A stretch of 53,359 nucleotides of DNA from Merismopedia glauca CCAP 1448/3 (GTDB taxonomy: Bacteria; Cyanobacteriota; Cyanobacteriia; Cyanobacteriales; CCAP-1448): positions 1 to 53,359 of the forward strand of contig NZ_PVWJ01000018.1 of the NCBI RefSeq assembly GCF_003003775.1. The letters are read 5' to 3'. The notes under the pieces are model-generated. The model saw nothing but the letters and a program-made list of their open reading frames with translations. It did no database searches and was not told the DNA's origin. The position numbers and the translations under genes were made by a program. Shown here piece after piece: positions 33,979-42,731 of this stretch (position 1 is its first letter; each line of letters begins with the position of its first letter).

Positions 33979-35400
33979 TCAAGTTATTTTTAAAGTTTTA
34001 GTAGCTAACTTTGCGGCTGGAATCAGATAAAAAATACTATAGCCAAAAACTGTAGCCCAAATCACACCTGCTGCTTGCCATTGATGTACTAAAACAATTT
34101 TCATCAATAATGAGGCTATAGATGCGGCACTTATAAAAATCACTTGCTTGCTAATTAGAGAACCACTATTGAATAAGGTAGACATGGTGCCTATATAACC
34201 CAACAGAATCAACCAAAACGTAAATCCTATTAAGACAAGTGTAGATGGAACTAAGTTAGGCCCAGCCCAAATAGTGATAATTTTATTGGCAAATATAAAT
34301 AGTATCAAAGCCGTAATAATACCAATACTTGAACTTATAATTAAAGAACGATTTAGAGTTTTCCGCGCCCAATTGTAGTCAGCACGAGCTATGGCTTCAG
34401 CAAAAGCTGGCCATAGAGGAGTGATGAAAAACTGGGAAACAAAGGCTGTGGAAAACAGTTTTTGAGTCACAGCGTAACTAGCTACCGCCGAGGCTCCCAA
34501 AGCTTGCGAAATTATTAAATTATCACTAGCAGTACCCACTACTGTCAGGATTTGGAGAATGAAAAACCACGTACCTGTACCGAGTATTTTTCTACTCGCC
34601 AACCAGTTAAAGTATTTCCATTGAGGAAATAACCATTTGCGGGAAGAACCAAACAAAACAATCCAGTTAATCAGCATTCCCAAAACCGGACCACCTGAAA
34701 TTGCTAGTACTAGCCACGGCAATCCTACCTTAAAATAAACGCCTAGCAACAAACCAGCTAGCCCCATCAACCCACCAACGATCGCCCATAATTGATTTTT
34801 ATAACCTTCTTGATAACCCATCTGCACGCGCTGGGCAATTCCTAGGGGTATATTCACGGCAAAACTAGCAATCAAAACTGCCATAGTTGGTCCTGACTCT
34901 CGAACTGCTAAGTCAGATCTCACATTAAACACTCGCTCCCAAGGAATTAGAGGATATATGCTCGCAAAAACTACCAAAATGAGCATGGCGATCGCCAGTA
35001 GAATAAAGAAAGCACTCGATACATATACCCGTGCTGAGTGGCGATCGTCTTTCCCATCAGCTTCAGCAATAGCATTTAGTAGCCCACTACCCATACCCAA
35101 ATCAGCAAACGATAACAGAGCGATCGCTGAGCTAATAGTCATCCACAACCCATATCTTTCTGTCCCCAAATAATTCACAGTTAAAGGCACTGAAATTAAA
35201 TTGGTTAATATGCTCACCCCTTTACTAGCTACTGAAGCTGCGGTAGTTGCAAACACACGTCGATAGCGTTCTTTGGAACGACCATCTTCGGTCGTTTTAT
35301 CGAAAGATGATAAATGTACCAACGACGTGATTTTTTCCCATCTCCGTTGAATATTTAGACTACGAAAAGCTCGCATATACTTCAGCAATCTCTCTAGCAC
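33979..35400 (-). CDS. Polysaccharide flippase (Wzx-like, MATE/MOP superfamily)
   Basis: 473 residues with about twelve membrane helices after a basic N-terminus of some 50 residues. VFATTAASVASKGVSILTNL opens helix 1, and the early YLGTERYGLWMTISSAIALL and SFADLGMGSGLLNAIAEA follow the Wzx/RfbX pattern. It should flip lipid-linked repeat units across the inner membrane. A second flippase of the same superfamily (38062-39408) lies upstream in the same run, so the cluster may export two different units or one gene may be redundant. It starts 46 bp after the TylF-like gene on the same strand. Confidence 0.9.
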   Translation of the reverse strand: MLERLLKYMRAFRSLNIQRRWEKITSLVHLSSFDKTTEDGRSKERYRRVFATTAASVASKGVSILTNLISVPLTVNYLGTERYGLWMTISSAIALLSFADLGMGSGLLNAIAEADGKDDRHSARVYVSSAFFILLAIAMLILVVFASIYPLIPWERVFNVRSDLAVRESGPTMAVLIASFAVNIPLGIAQRVQMGYQEGYKNQLWAIVGGLMGLAGLLLGVYFKVGLPWLVLAISGGPVLGMLINWIVLFGSSRKWLFPQWKYFNWLASRKILGTGTWFFILQILTVVGTASDNLIISQALGASAVASYAVTQKLFSTAFVSQFFITPLWPAFAEAIARADYNWARKTLNRSLIISSSIGIITALILFIFANKIITIWAGPNLVPSTLVLIGFTFWLILLGYIGTMSTLFNSGSLISKQVIFISAASIASLLMKIVLVHQWQAAGVIWATVFGYSIFYLIPAAKLATKTLKIT

Positions 35401-35446
35401 AAACTTGGACTTAAAAAATGATGGGAAAACTAATCTGATAAATTAC

Positions 35447-36214
35447 TTATATTTTCACCCCTATTCTTCCGGTATAATCAATGCGATTTAAGAGAATTTT
35501 CAAATTATTTTGCTGAATATACTCATCTGTAGCTTGCTTTGCTCCTTGCCAATGCCCGTAATCATCAATAATAAGTACTCCACCTGGAACCAGACAGGGA
35601 AACAAATGAATTAGTTCATGCCGTGTTGATTCATACCAATCTGTATCCAGTCTTAACAAAGAAATCTGCGCGGGAGCAAATTCTGGCAAAGTATCTTCTA
35701 CTTTACCCTTAACAAAGTGAATCTTGTCTTTGTCATAACCTGTACTATATACAGCTTCTTTAACTTCTTCGACAGAAGAGTAAAGCCATTTTTGGTTACT
35801 ACTTTCTATCCCTTTAAACAGATCTAAAGCTTCTTTGCCTAAAAAAGATACATCCCGTGCATCGGGTTCTGTCATTCCTTCAAACGTATCAAATAAATAA
35901 ATATTTCTACTAGTATCTTTTAAAGAAAGCAGAGTTAGCATTGCTGCCATCATGCTTCCACCTTTCCAGACACCACACTCAACAATATCACCTGGAATTT
36001 GATTAGCAACAATATATTTAACCGAATTACAAACAGCATGAATTCTTTCTGGGGATGTATGGGTAAATGGCTTTACCCTAGAGATAATCTCAATATCATC
36101 TCGCTCGAAACCATCACTAATTAGAGATGCAGTACTGGTGTCGTGGTACTTAACTACATCAAATCCAAACTTGTGAATAGTTTTTTTAGCTAACTTAACT
36201 AAGCTTTTATTCAT
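35447..36214 (-). CDS. TylF/MycF-family macrocin-type O-methyltransferase
   Basis: 255 residues. The characteristic GDIVECGVWKGGSMMAAML opens the SAM site at about 75-93. IYLFDTFEGMTEPDA is the second conserved TylF motif, ISLLRLDTDWYESTRHEL has the D-x-D metal site, and GGVLIIDDYGHWQGA the second metal-binding Asp pair. Family members are Mg-dependent O-methyltransferases acting on deoxysugars such as macrocin. Its presence in a polysaccharide cluster points to O-methylated deoxysugars in the polymer. The ATG at 36214 follows a 93-bp gap after the FkbM gene. One of the most recognisable methyltransferases here. Confidence 0.93.
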   Translation of the reverse strand: MNKSLVKLAKKTIHKFGFDVVKYHDTSTASLISDGFERDDIEIISRVKPFTHTSPERIHAVCNSVKYIVANQIPGDIVECGVWKGGSMMAAMLTLLSLKDTSRNIYLFDTFEGMTEPDARDVSFLGKEALDLFKGIESSNQKWLYSSVEEVKEAVYSTGYDKDKIHFVKGKVEDTLPEFAPAQISLLRLDTDWYESTRHELIHLFPCLVPGGVLIIDDYGHWQGAKQATDEYIQQNNLKILLNRIDYTGRIGVKI

Positions 36215-36307
36215 GAAAAAAACCTCAAAATATTTGTTGGAAATGCTATGACTTAGACTGAATTTTAGCAGTTATAAGATTAGCTTAATGGCAGAGATTG
36301 GATTTAT

Positions 36308-37057
36308 TTAGCCATTATTAGCAAAAATACCATCTACTTGTAATTGAATCCCAGATTGACCTAAGATAGGGCTTGAAACCCCGATCAGGGTAAAATTTAT
36401 GTTTTTCATCAACTGATATATATCATCAAACAAAGGACTACCCTCGTACAAAGGCTGTAAGCTCATTTCTAAAACACAATATTGACTTTGGCAAATTGTC
36501 TTTTTACCACCACTAATTACTTTTTCCTCATATCCTTGAACATCAATTTTGATAATATCCGGTTTCATTAATCCCTGCTCCCGAACATAATCATCTAGAG
36601 CAGCGACTGGAACACTTATTTGCTTTTGAATTGCAGTTTCTGGAAATTGATCTGTATGTAATTTAGCCATAGGTAATAGGGAACTACTATCACTGCTCCC
36701 ACTAATATACATGGATGATTCCCCCGCTCTATCTCCTAAAGCTAAGTTATGACAATTAACTTTAGGATATTTTTGCATATTAGTCACCAATTGTTGATAT
36801 ACATCAGGAATTGGCTCAAATGAATAGATCAGTTTCACATTAGGCAATTTTGCTAAACAACTAGATACGATTCCTCTAGCAGCACCAATATCATAAACTA
36901 CTAGAGATTCTCCCTTTAGTATCGACTGGAGTTTTAGGTAGAATTCTCTTTCTCTAGCATCCAAAGGATAATCTGTTATTACCCCAGTTTGGGTAACTTG
37001 ATAATAAGAATAAGCTTTAGTATATTGTTGGTGAAACCAAGATCCTAATTTTTTCAT
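36308..37057 (-). CDS. FkbM-family methyltransferase
   Basis: 249 residues. LVVYDIGAARGIVSSCLA is the SAM-binding motif at about 53-70. The acidic residue in YSFEPIPDVYQQL and the DIIKIDVQGYEEKVISGG segment are diagnostic of the FkbM family. SSLLPMAKLH is the conserved stretch before it. FkbM proteins are O-methyltransferases found often in exopolysaccharide and O-antigen loci. It lies 45 bp after the next FkbM gene on the same strand, so the two are probably co-expressed, and resembles it in core motifs while their N-terminal parts differ. Confidence 0.92.
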   Translation of the reverse strand: MKKLGSWFHQQYTKAYSYYQVTQTGVITDYPLDAREREFYLKLQSILKGESLVVYDIGAARGIVSSCLAKLPNVKLIYSFEPIPDVYQQLVTNMQKYPKVNCHNLALGDRAGESSMYISGSSDSSSLLPMAKLHTDQFPETAIQKQISVPVAALDDYVREQGLMKPDIIKIDVQGYEEKVISGGKKTICQSQYCVLEMSLQPLYEGSPLFDDIYQLMKNINFTLIGVSSPILGQSGIQLQVDGIFANNG

Positions 37058-37102
37058 TACCTAGTTTTGAATTAGTTAGCTATGAATCTACTTAAACATT
37101 AT

Positions 37103-38065
37103 CTATAAGTGGTTAGGTAAAGCTACCCAATCCCAAGAAACAAATACTTCGCTGCTACCAAGATTGCAAGTTTTACCTTCTTTGGTTACTCCATATATAG
37201 AATAGCCATATTCTTCCAATATTTGGGTGGTTTTAGGAGTGGAAGACCATCCTGGGACAGCTTCGACGACTATATTTGGTTTATACTGTTTAATAATATT
37301 GGCTGCACCTTTAAGTGCTAACGGTTCGCCACCTTGAATATCCATTTTGATTAAATTGACGTGAGATAGCTGGTTGTGCCATGTATCTAGTGTGGTTACA
37401 TCAACTTCTTGAGTGGGAATTTTACCATTATCTATATATTCTTCACTACCTTCAATTAAAAAGTTACCACTGTTATCATTACTAGATAGAAATTGTTGTT
37501 TACCAATTGTATCTGCTACAGCTTGGTTGTGAAGAATCGCATAATCTTCTAAACCATTTTCTCGAACATTATGTGATAGTAGAGCAAAGTTTTGAGGATC
37601 TGGTTCAAAGCAATGAATAGTTCCTTTCCATCCCCGTTTTTTTAATTCATAGGCAACTATCAAAGTATAAATTCCATGATGAGCGCCGACATCTAACATG
37701 ACAAAATCTGGACAAATTTGGCTGACAACATATTGAACTAAATGGAACTCTATTTCCCCAACATAATAGGCTTGGGTTGACATTAAGCTGCCGAAAGAAC
37801 GGAATTTAATTTGCTCGTGGTAAACTAGAAAATCGTCAGGATGTTCGACAACAAATAAAGAATGAATTCGATTCAGAAAAAAAGGTTTCCAATATAACTG
37901 ATTGTCATGTCTGAGCCAAGGAGATTGGTGATAGTACCAGCGTAGTGGTTCTCGGAGATGTTGAGTAATCGGTAATAAAGGATATCCCGCTTTAGTGTAG
38001 GTATTAGTAATAGTTTGATCGATGTTTTTCAGGATTTTCCTGATTTGTTTAGGTATAAAATTCAT
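37103..38065 (-). CDS. FkbM-family methyltransferase, long form
   Basis: 320 residues, about 70 more than the neighbouring FkbM protein because of an N-terminal extension of roughly 110 residues (PLRWYYHQSPWLRHDNQLYW). The SAM motif is FVMLDVGAHHGIYTLIV at about 120-136. IHCFEPDPQNFALLSHNV, the FLSSNDNSGN stretch and VNLIKMDIQGGEPLALKG complete the FkbM signature. Its start codon overlaps the stop of the upstream flippase by 4 nt (38062-38065), so translation is probably coupled. Substrate unknown; a sugar in the same polymer is likely. Confidence 0.92.
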   Translation of the reverse strand: MNFIPKQIRKILKNIDQTITNTYTKAGYPLLPITQHLREPLRWYYHQSPWLRHDNQLYWKPFFLNRIHSLFVVEHPDDFLVYHEQIKFRSFGSLMSTQAYYVGEIEFHLVQYVVSQICPDFVMLDVGAHHGIYTLIVAYELKKRGWKGTIHCFEPDPQNFALLSHNVRENGLEDYAILHNQAVADTIGKQQFLSSNDNSGNFLIEGSEEYIDNGKIPTQEVDVTTLDTWHNQLSHVNLIKMDIQGGEPLALKGAANIIKQYKPNIVVEAVPGWSSTPKTTQILEEYGYSIYGVTKEGKTCNLGSSEVFVSWDWVALPNHL

Positions 38066-39408
38066 TTGAGGGGAAATAAATTAGTTTTTTGCAATAAAGA
38101 TTGGGAAAATAACCATATTTCTTGTGGATGTAGCCAACCAATCCATTTTTGAGGAGAAATATGCAGCCGATTCATAGCTATAGCCATACAGCTTAAAGTA
38201 CCGATGTATCCTATATTTCCCAATCCGGCTCCAGCAATTCCCCAAAGTTTGGCTCCTATGATGATTAGTAAGAGGGAAAAAATGCCACTCATGGTGACAA
38301 TTATCATGGAAATATTAGCTGCTCCTAAGCCTAAAAGGATATAGTAACCTACTGCATTTAAAGAATATAGTGCATAGGCGATCGCCGCCAGTTGCAAGGC
38401 TAATTGATATTGTGAATTATATTGACCAAAAAGGATAAATATTAACCAAGGTGATAAGAGTAATACAAATGCTCCCAAACCTATTCCTAGTATGAAATTT
38501 GCTTGAGTGGCTTGTTTAATTTGGTATTCTAGCCGATCGCGGCTACCTTGGAGCAACTCACCGAGTCTGGGTAGTAAAGGTTGAATCGCAATAGACGAAA
38601 ACACATTGATTTGAGTCGTTACAGTGGTAATCGCTCCATAAGCACCCAATAACTCAGTTCCCAGGATAGAACCGACTATTAGGCGATCGCCTTGCTGAAA
38701 TAAGGCACTTCCCAATGATGTAACCCAAGTAGCCGAACTGTAGCGCCATATTTCCCATCCTTTACCCCCATTCCAAGTAAATTTTGGTTGGTAAGGTACT
38801 AATAAATGAAACCCAACCCAACCATGTAAAAATAACATAACTAGAGCGGTAGTTGCCTGCCACTGCATCAAAGCAACAATTTTACCGCCTCCAGAGGCGA
38901 TCGCCACCATGCCGATGGTACTGGCTACTATTTGCAGTGTATTGAGAACATTTAACCAATCATATCTTTTATGAGCTTGTTCCACCCCAACCATCACTTG
39001 CTGCCACAATTTTGCCCAAATGAATAAAGCACCCCATTTTAGGGTTATAGCCGCACTGAGTCGTTGATTTACCTCCAAATTGGGAAATGAATCCAAAATT
39101 TGACCGCTATTTGCCCATAAGATTAATCCTGCCAAACTAGCTAAAACCAACATTCCTGTGATGGTAATAGTCAAAACTTGCGAAATACCTTGACGGTTAT
39201 CCGTAGCAATTTCTTGAGATAAAAAGACTGTAGTAGAAACTGAAAGCCCGCCTTCAGCCAATGCTACTATACCGAGAACTGTAGAAACTAGGGTCCATAA
39301 TCCATATTCTCGAACTCCAATTAAACGAATTAACAGGGGAACGGTGAGAAAGGTAAACCCAGTCCTCAAGATCAAACCCAACAGATTATAGAGACTATTT
39401 TTGAGCAT
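38062..39408 (-). CDS. Polysaccharide flippase (Wzx-like, MATE/MOP superfamily), first gene of the minus-strand run
   Basis: 448 residues with about twelve to fourteen membrane helices. MLKNSLYNLLGLILRTGFTF begins helix 1 and LIGVREYGLWTLVSTVLGIV follows the Wzx pattern, as does ALAEGGLSVSTTVFL. It should flip undecaprenyl-linked units for polymerisation. It is the first gene of the long minus-strand cluster, facing away from the Wza-like gene across 330 bp. It differs clearly from the second flippase at 33979-35400. Start ATG 39408. Wzx assignment is by fold pattern and context. Confidence 0.9.
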   Translation of the reverse strand: MLKNSLYNLLGLILRTGFTFLTVPLLIRLIGVREYGLWTLVSTVLGIVALAEGGLSVSTTVFLSQEIATDNRQGISQVLTITITGMLVLASLAGLILWANSGQILDSFPNLEVNQRLSAAITLKWGALFIWAKLWQQVMVGVEQAHKRYDWLNVLNTLQIVASTIGMVAIASGGGKIVALMQWQATTALVMLFLHGWVGFHLLVPYQPKFTWNGGKGWEIWRYSSATWVTSLGSALFQQGDRLIVGSILGTELLGAYGAITTVTTQINVFSSIAIQPLLPRLGELLQGSRDRLEYQIKQATQANFILGIGLGAFVLLLSPWLIFILFGQYNSQYQLALQLAAIAYALYSLNAVGYYILLGLGAANISMIIVTMSGIFSLLLIIIGAKLWGIAGAGLGNIGYIGTLSCMAIAMNRLHISPQKWIGWLHPQEIWLFSQSLLQKTNLFPLK

Positions 39409-39520
39409 TAATTACTGAGGCAATTAGGATTCATCTGGTAGTCAAATTCTAAAATACAAACAAATATACGATTCAGGCATCCTCAGAATAACTGAATTTG
39501 GCAAAATCTCCAGGAAATAG

Positions 39521-39660
39521 ATATAGCAAAAGTCAGTCGTAGAGACGTAGCAGTGCTACGTCTGTACAGAAGTCAGAAGTCAGAAGTTAAAACCAGTTGC
39601 TTCAATGGTTCCAGTCTTCTACAGTGTCCTAACCGCCGGGAACAATTCTGAACGCTATAA
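39521..39660 (+). mobile_element. MITE-like repeat family A, copy 2, with a nested palindrome
   Basis: It starts ATATAGCAAAAGTCAG, carries AGAAGTC heptads, AAAACCAGTTGC and GTGTCCTAACC blocks nearly identical to copy 3 (45198-45305), and ends near GCTATAA. A 34-bp stretch at about 39537-39570 is extra relative to copy 3 and contains the palindromic repeat. It fills much of the 330-bp divergent region 39409-39738. Besides it I see no confident promoter for the downstream gene. Confidence 0.8.
39539..39567. repeat. Dispersed palindromic repeat, copy 3, nested in a MITE-like element
   Basis: GTAGAGACGTAGCA and TGCTACGTCTGTAC arms (one mismatch in 14) around a single base. The same core occurs at 961-977 and 17587-17613. 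The position inside a family A element shows that the palindrome itself was inserted. Confidence 0.85.
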
Positions 39661-39738
39661 AATCTAGGAATACAGACTCCTTTGACTAAATGATGTTAAT
39701 GTTAATTGGAGCAAAAATGTCTCCAGACTTGAAGAGTG

Positions 39739-42564
39739 ATGAGAGTGAACGGTGTTATGAAAGCTTCCAGTTTTCCCAATTATTTGACTCGACCACTTGT
39801 TGGTTTAGTAGTGGTATCTTTAACAGCAACGGCTCTACCTGCCCCAATTGTGGCTCAGCAGCCACCTCAAATCATTGCTCAAGCTGGAGAAAGTGCATAC
39901 ACTTTAGGACCTGGCGATCGCATCCGCATTGATGTCTTTAACGTGCCTGAATATAGTGGCGAATATCAGGTTTTGGTCGATGGAAGCATTAATTTACCCA
40001 TTGTCGGCTCAGTCAATGTCCAAGGCTTAACCCTACAAGGAGGTGCTAATGCCATCTCCAGCCGCTACGCTCGCTACTTAAGACGACCCATCGTCACCAT
40101 GAGCCTCATTGCTCCCCGTCCCCTCAAAATCGGGGTGACAGGAGAAGTGAATCGACCTGGAGTCTATAATCTAGCACTTAATGGTGGCACTCAATTCCCT
40201 ACAGTCAGTCAAGCCTTACAACTAGCCGGAGGCGTGACTCAATCTGGTAATATTAGCCGGATTGTCGTGCGCCGCGCCGGAGGAAGAAACGTTACCGTCA
40301 ATCTCGCCCAAGTCGTCCAGGGTGGCAATATTTTCCGCGATATTGGGCTAAGGGACGGAGATACTATCTTTGTCCCCACCGCAGCTTATAACACCAACAC
40401 AGTTCGTCAGACTGCGGCTTCTTCCGTAGGAACTCAAGCCAATAGCGCCCAAATAGCCGTAATTGGGGAAGTATCTCGCCCTGGGACATATACCGTCAGA
40501 GGAGATGCGATCGGTGCTTTTACCCCCTACAGTCCGCCCAAATTAACCAGAGCCATTCAGACAGCAGGCGGATTAACCCCTTCGGCTGGTATCAGTCAAA
40601 TTCAAATCCGTCGCCCCACGAAAAATGGCAGAATTCAATCTATTCGAGTCAACCTCCTGCCATTATTACAACGAGGTGACTATTCTCAAGATATTTTTAT
40701 TGAAGATGGAGATACCATCTTCATCCCAGTCCAAAAGCCCCTCAGTGTCAGTCAAAGTAACCTAATTGCAGCTTCCAGCCTAGCCACCCAAACCACAGGA
40801 CCTATCAATATTGTCTTTGTGGGAGAAGTATCTCGTCCTGGAACTTACCCAGTCAGAGGGGAAACCGCAGGTCCTAATGGCACTATTGCTCCTCCTACAT
40901 TGACTCAAGCCATTAAAGTGGCTGGTGGTTTAACCCCTTCAGCTAGCATCAGTGGAATTAGAATTCAGCGTACTAACAAAAACGGTTCCACCCAAGCGAT
41001 CGCCGTTAATTTAAACCGTTTATTGCGTAATGCTGACTTTTCTCAAGATTTATTGCTTCAAGAAGGGGATAAAGTTTTCATCCCCACCCGAGGGAGTCTC
41101 AATTCTGAAGAAACCAACCTAATTGCTAGCTCTACTTTAGCTCCTCAAACCACAGGACCGATTAATATAGCCTTAGTAGGAGAAGTATCCCGCCCTGGAA
41201 CTTACCCAGTTAGAGGAGAAACCGCAGGACCAAATGGAACTATTGCTCCTCCCACCATTAGTCAGGCAATCAAAATTGCTGGTGGTTTGACTCCTTCGGC
41301 TAATATTCGGGAAATTAGCATCCAACGCAATACTAGAAGTGGTAAACAAACCTTCAATGCTAACCTACTGCAACTGTTGCAAAACGGTGATTTTAATCAA
41401 GACTTAATTTTGCAAGAAGGAGACAGGGTTTTTATTCCTACTCGTCCTGTCTTGAATGCAGAAGATGCCAATCTAATCGCAGTTTCTACCCTAGCTACTC
41501 AAACTACAGGACCAATCAATGTCGTAGTTGTAGGAGAAGTATCTCGTCCTGGAACTTACCCAGTTAAAGGAGAAACCGCAGGTCCAAATGGTACTATTGC
41601 TCCACCTACCCTGACTCAAGCCATTAAAGCTTCTGGTGGTTTTACCCCTTCAGCTAATATCCGTCAGGTGCAAGTAGAACGCAATACCAGAAGTGGGAAA
41701 CAGTTACTGGCCGTTAACTTACAACAACTATTGCAAAGCGGTGACTTTACTCAAGATCTAGTTTTACAAGAAGGAGATAAAGTCCTAATTCCTACCCGCA
41801 CTGTAGTCGATGTGGCAGATAGTAACTTAATTTCGGCTTCGACTTTAGCAACTCAAAGTACAGGACCGATTAATGTTGTCATCGTGGGTGAAGTCAACCG
41901 TCCAGGGACATTTCCGGTTAAAGGAGAAGCCGCAGGACCCAACGGAACCTTAACCCCACCTACAGTCACTCAAGCCATCCAAGTGGCTGGAGGGATTAAA
42001 CCCACTGCTGATATTCGTCAAGTTCAAGTCAAAAGATCTACTAGAGATGGTTCGACTCAAGTTCTGGATGTGAATTTATGGCAATTGTTACAAGCAGGTG
42101 ATTCGACTCAAGACATTTTGCTACAAGATGGAGATACGATTTCGATTCCTACTGCTCCCAATCTAGATCCGACAGAAGTAGCCATTCTCAGTAATGCTAG
42201 CTTTTCTCCTACCAGTATTAGAGTTAATGTAGTTGGAGAGGTAGAAAGGGCTGGTACGGTGGAAGTTCCCCCCAATACAACTTTGAATCAGGCAATATTA
42301 ACGGCTGGAGGATTTAATCGTCGCGCTCGAAAACGGACTGTCGAGTTAGTCAGGCTTAATCCTAATGGAACCGTAACTAAGCGCAATGTAGAGGTAGATT
42401 TTGCTAAGGGGATTAGTGAAGAAAATAATCCTACCCTACGCAATAATGATGTGATTGTGGTGGGTCGTTCTTCCATTGCCCAAATTGGAGATGCTGTCGG
42501 CACTGTGTTACAACCTATAGGTAGCTTTTTCTCCCTATTCAATTTCTTCAGGATCTTCAATTAA
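39739..42564 (+). CDS. Wza-like polysaccharide export protein with seven SLBB-type repeats
   Basis: About 941 residues. A signal peptide is followed by a likely cleavage region at ALPAPIVAQQ (roughly residues 34-41), then the Poly_export domain (YTLGPGDRIRIDVF, VDGSINLPIVG) and seven SLBB-type units each opening with a GEVxRPGT motif, the last as GEVERAGT. Units 3-6 recur every 118-119 residues with nearly identical ETAGPNGTIAPP stretches. Wza of E. coli has 379 residues and two SLBB domains, so this is greatly extended. It should form the outer-membrane or periplasmic export channel with the downstream Wzc-like protein. A GTG at 39736 and an ATG at 39757 are alternative starts; the ATG at 39739 follows GAAGAG. 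The C-terminus ends in a hydrophobic, Phe-rich stretch. Confidence 0.93.
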   Translation: MRVNGVMKASSFPNYLTRPLVGLVVVSLTATALPAPIVAQQPPQIIAQAGESAYTLGPGDRIRIDVFNVPEYSGEYQVLVDGSINLPIVGSVNVQGLTLQGGANAISSRYARYLRRPIVTMSLIAPRPLKIGVTGEVNRPGVYNLALNGGTQFPTVSQALQLAGGVTQSGNISRIVVRRAGGRNVTVNLAQVVQGGNIFRDIGLRDGDTIFVPTAAYNTNTVRQTAASSVGTQANSAQIAVIGEVSRPGTYTVRGDAIGAFTPYSPPKLTRAIQTAGGLTPSAGISQIQIRRPTKNGRIQSIRVNLLPLLQRGDYSQDIFIEDGDTIFIPVQKPLSVSQSNLIAASSLATQTTGPINIVFVGEVSRPGTYPVRGETAGPNGTIAPPTLTQAIKVAGGLTPSASISGIRIQRTNKNGSTQAIAVNLNRLLRNADFSQDLLLQEGDKVFIPTRGSLNSEETNLIASSTLAPQTTGPINIALVGEVSRPGTYPVRGETAGPNGTIAPPTISQAIKIAGGLTPSANIREISIQRNTRSGKQTFNANLLQLLQNGDFNQDLILQEGDRVFIPTRPVLNAEDANLIAVSTLATQTTGPINVVVVGEVSRPGTYPVKGETAGPNGTIAPPTLTQAIKASGGFTPSANIRQVQVERNTRSGKQLLAVNLQQLLQSGDFTQDLVLQEGDKVLIPTRTVVDVADSNLISASTLATQSTGPINVVIVGEVNRPGTFPVKGEAAGPNGTLTPPTVTQAIQVAGGIKPTADIRQVQVKRSTRDGSTQVLDVNLWQLLQAGDSTQDILLQDGDTISIPTAPNLDPTEVAILSNASFSPTSIRVNVVGEVERAGTVEVPPNTTLNQAILTAGGFNRRARKRTVELVRLNPNGTVTKRNVEVDFAKGISEENNPTLRNNDVIVVGRSSIAQIGDAVGTVLQPIGSFFSLFNFFRIFN

Positions 42565-42721
42565 CGAGCTATGCTCAATTTGTTTAAATGGGGAAATTAT
42601 GATAGTAATGTATAATTTTGTTCTTAATTGCATCCATTAGCACTAACAACAAAATTTTGCTAATTGAAAACCAGAGAGAACCATTGATTGGTGAAACTCA
42701 TTAACCGAAATATAAATGTTT

Positions 42722-42729
42722 AGGGGAGA
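42722..42729 (+). promoter_or_regulatory. Strong Shine-Dalgarno site of the Wzc-like gene
   Basis: AGGGGAGA lies 2-3 bp before the ATG at 42732, counted from the A of the trailing GAC. It is purine-rich and close to the start, deciding the first ATG. Confidence 0.7.
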
Positions 42730-42731
42730 CT

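Noticed and set aside
39682-39702. Sigma-70 promoter for the Wza-like gene (TTGACT followed by TAATGT)
   Set aside because: The spacing between the two boxes is only about 9 bp, and other pairs give 13 bp or less; not credible as a promoter.
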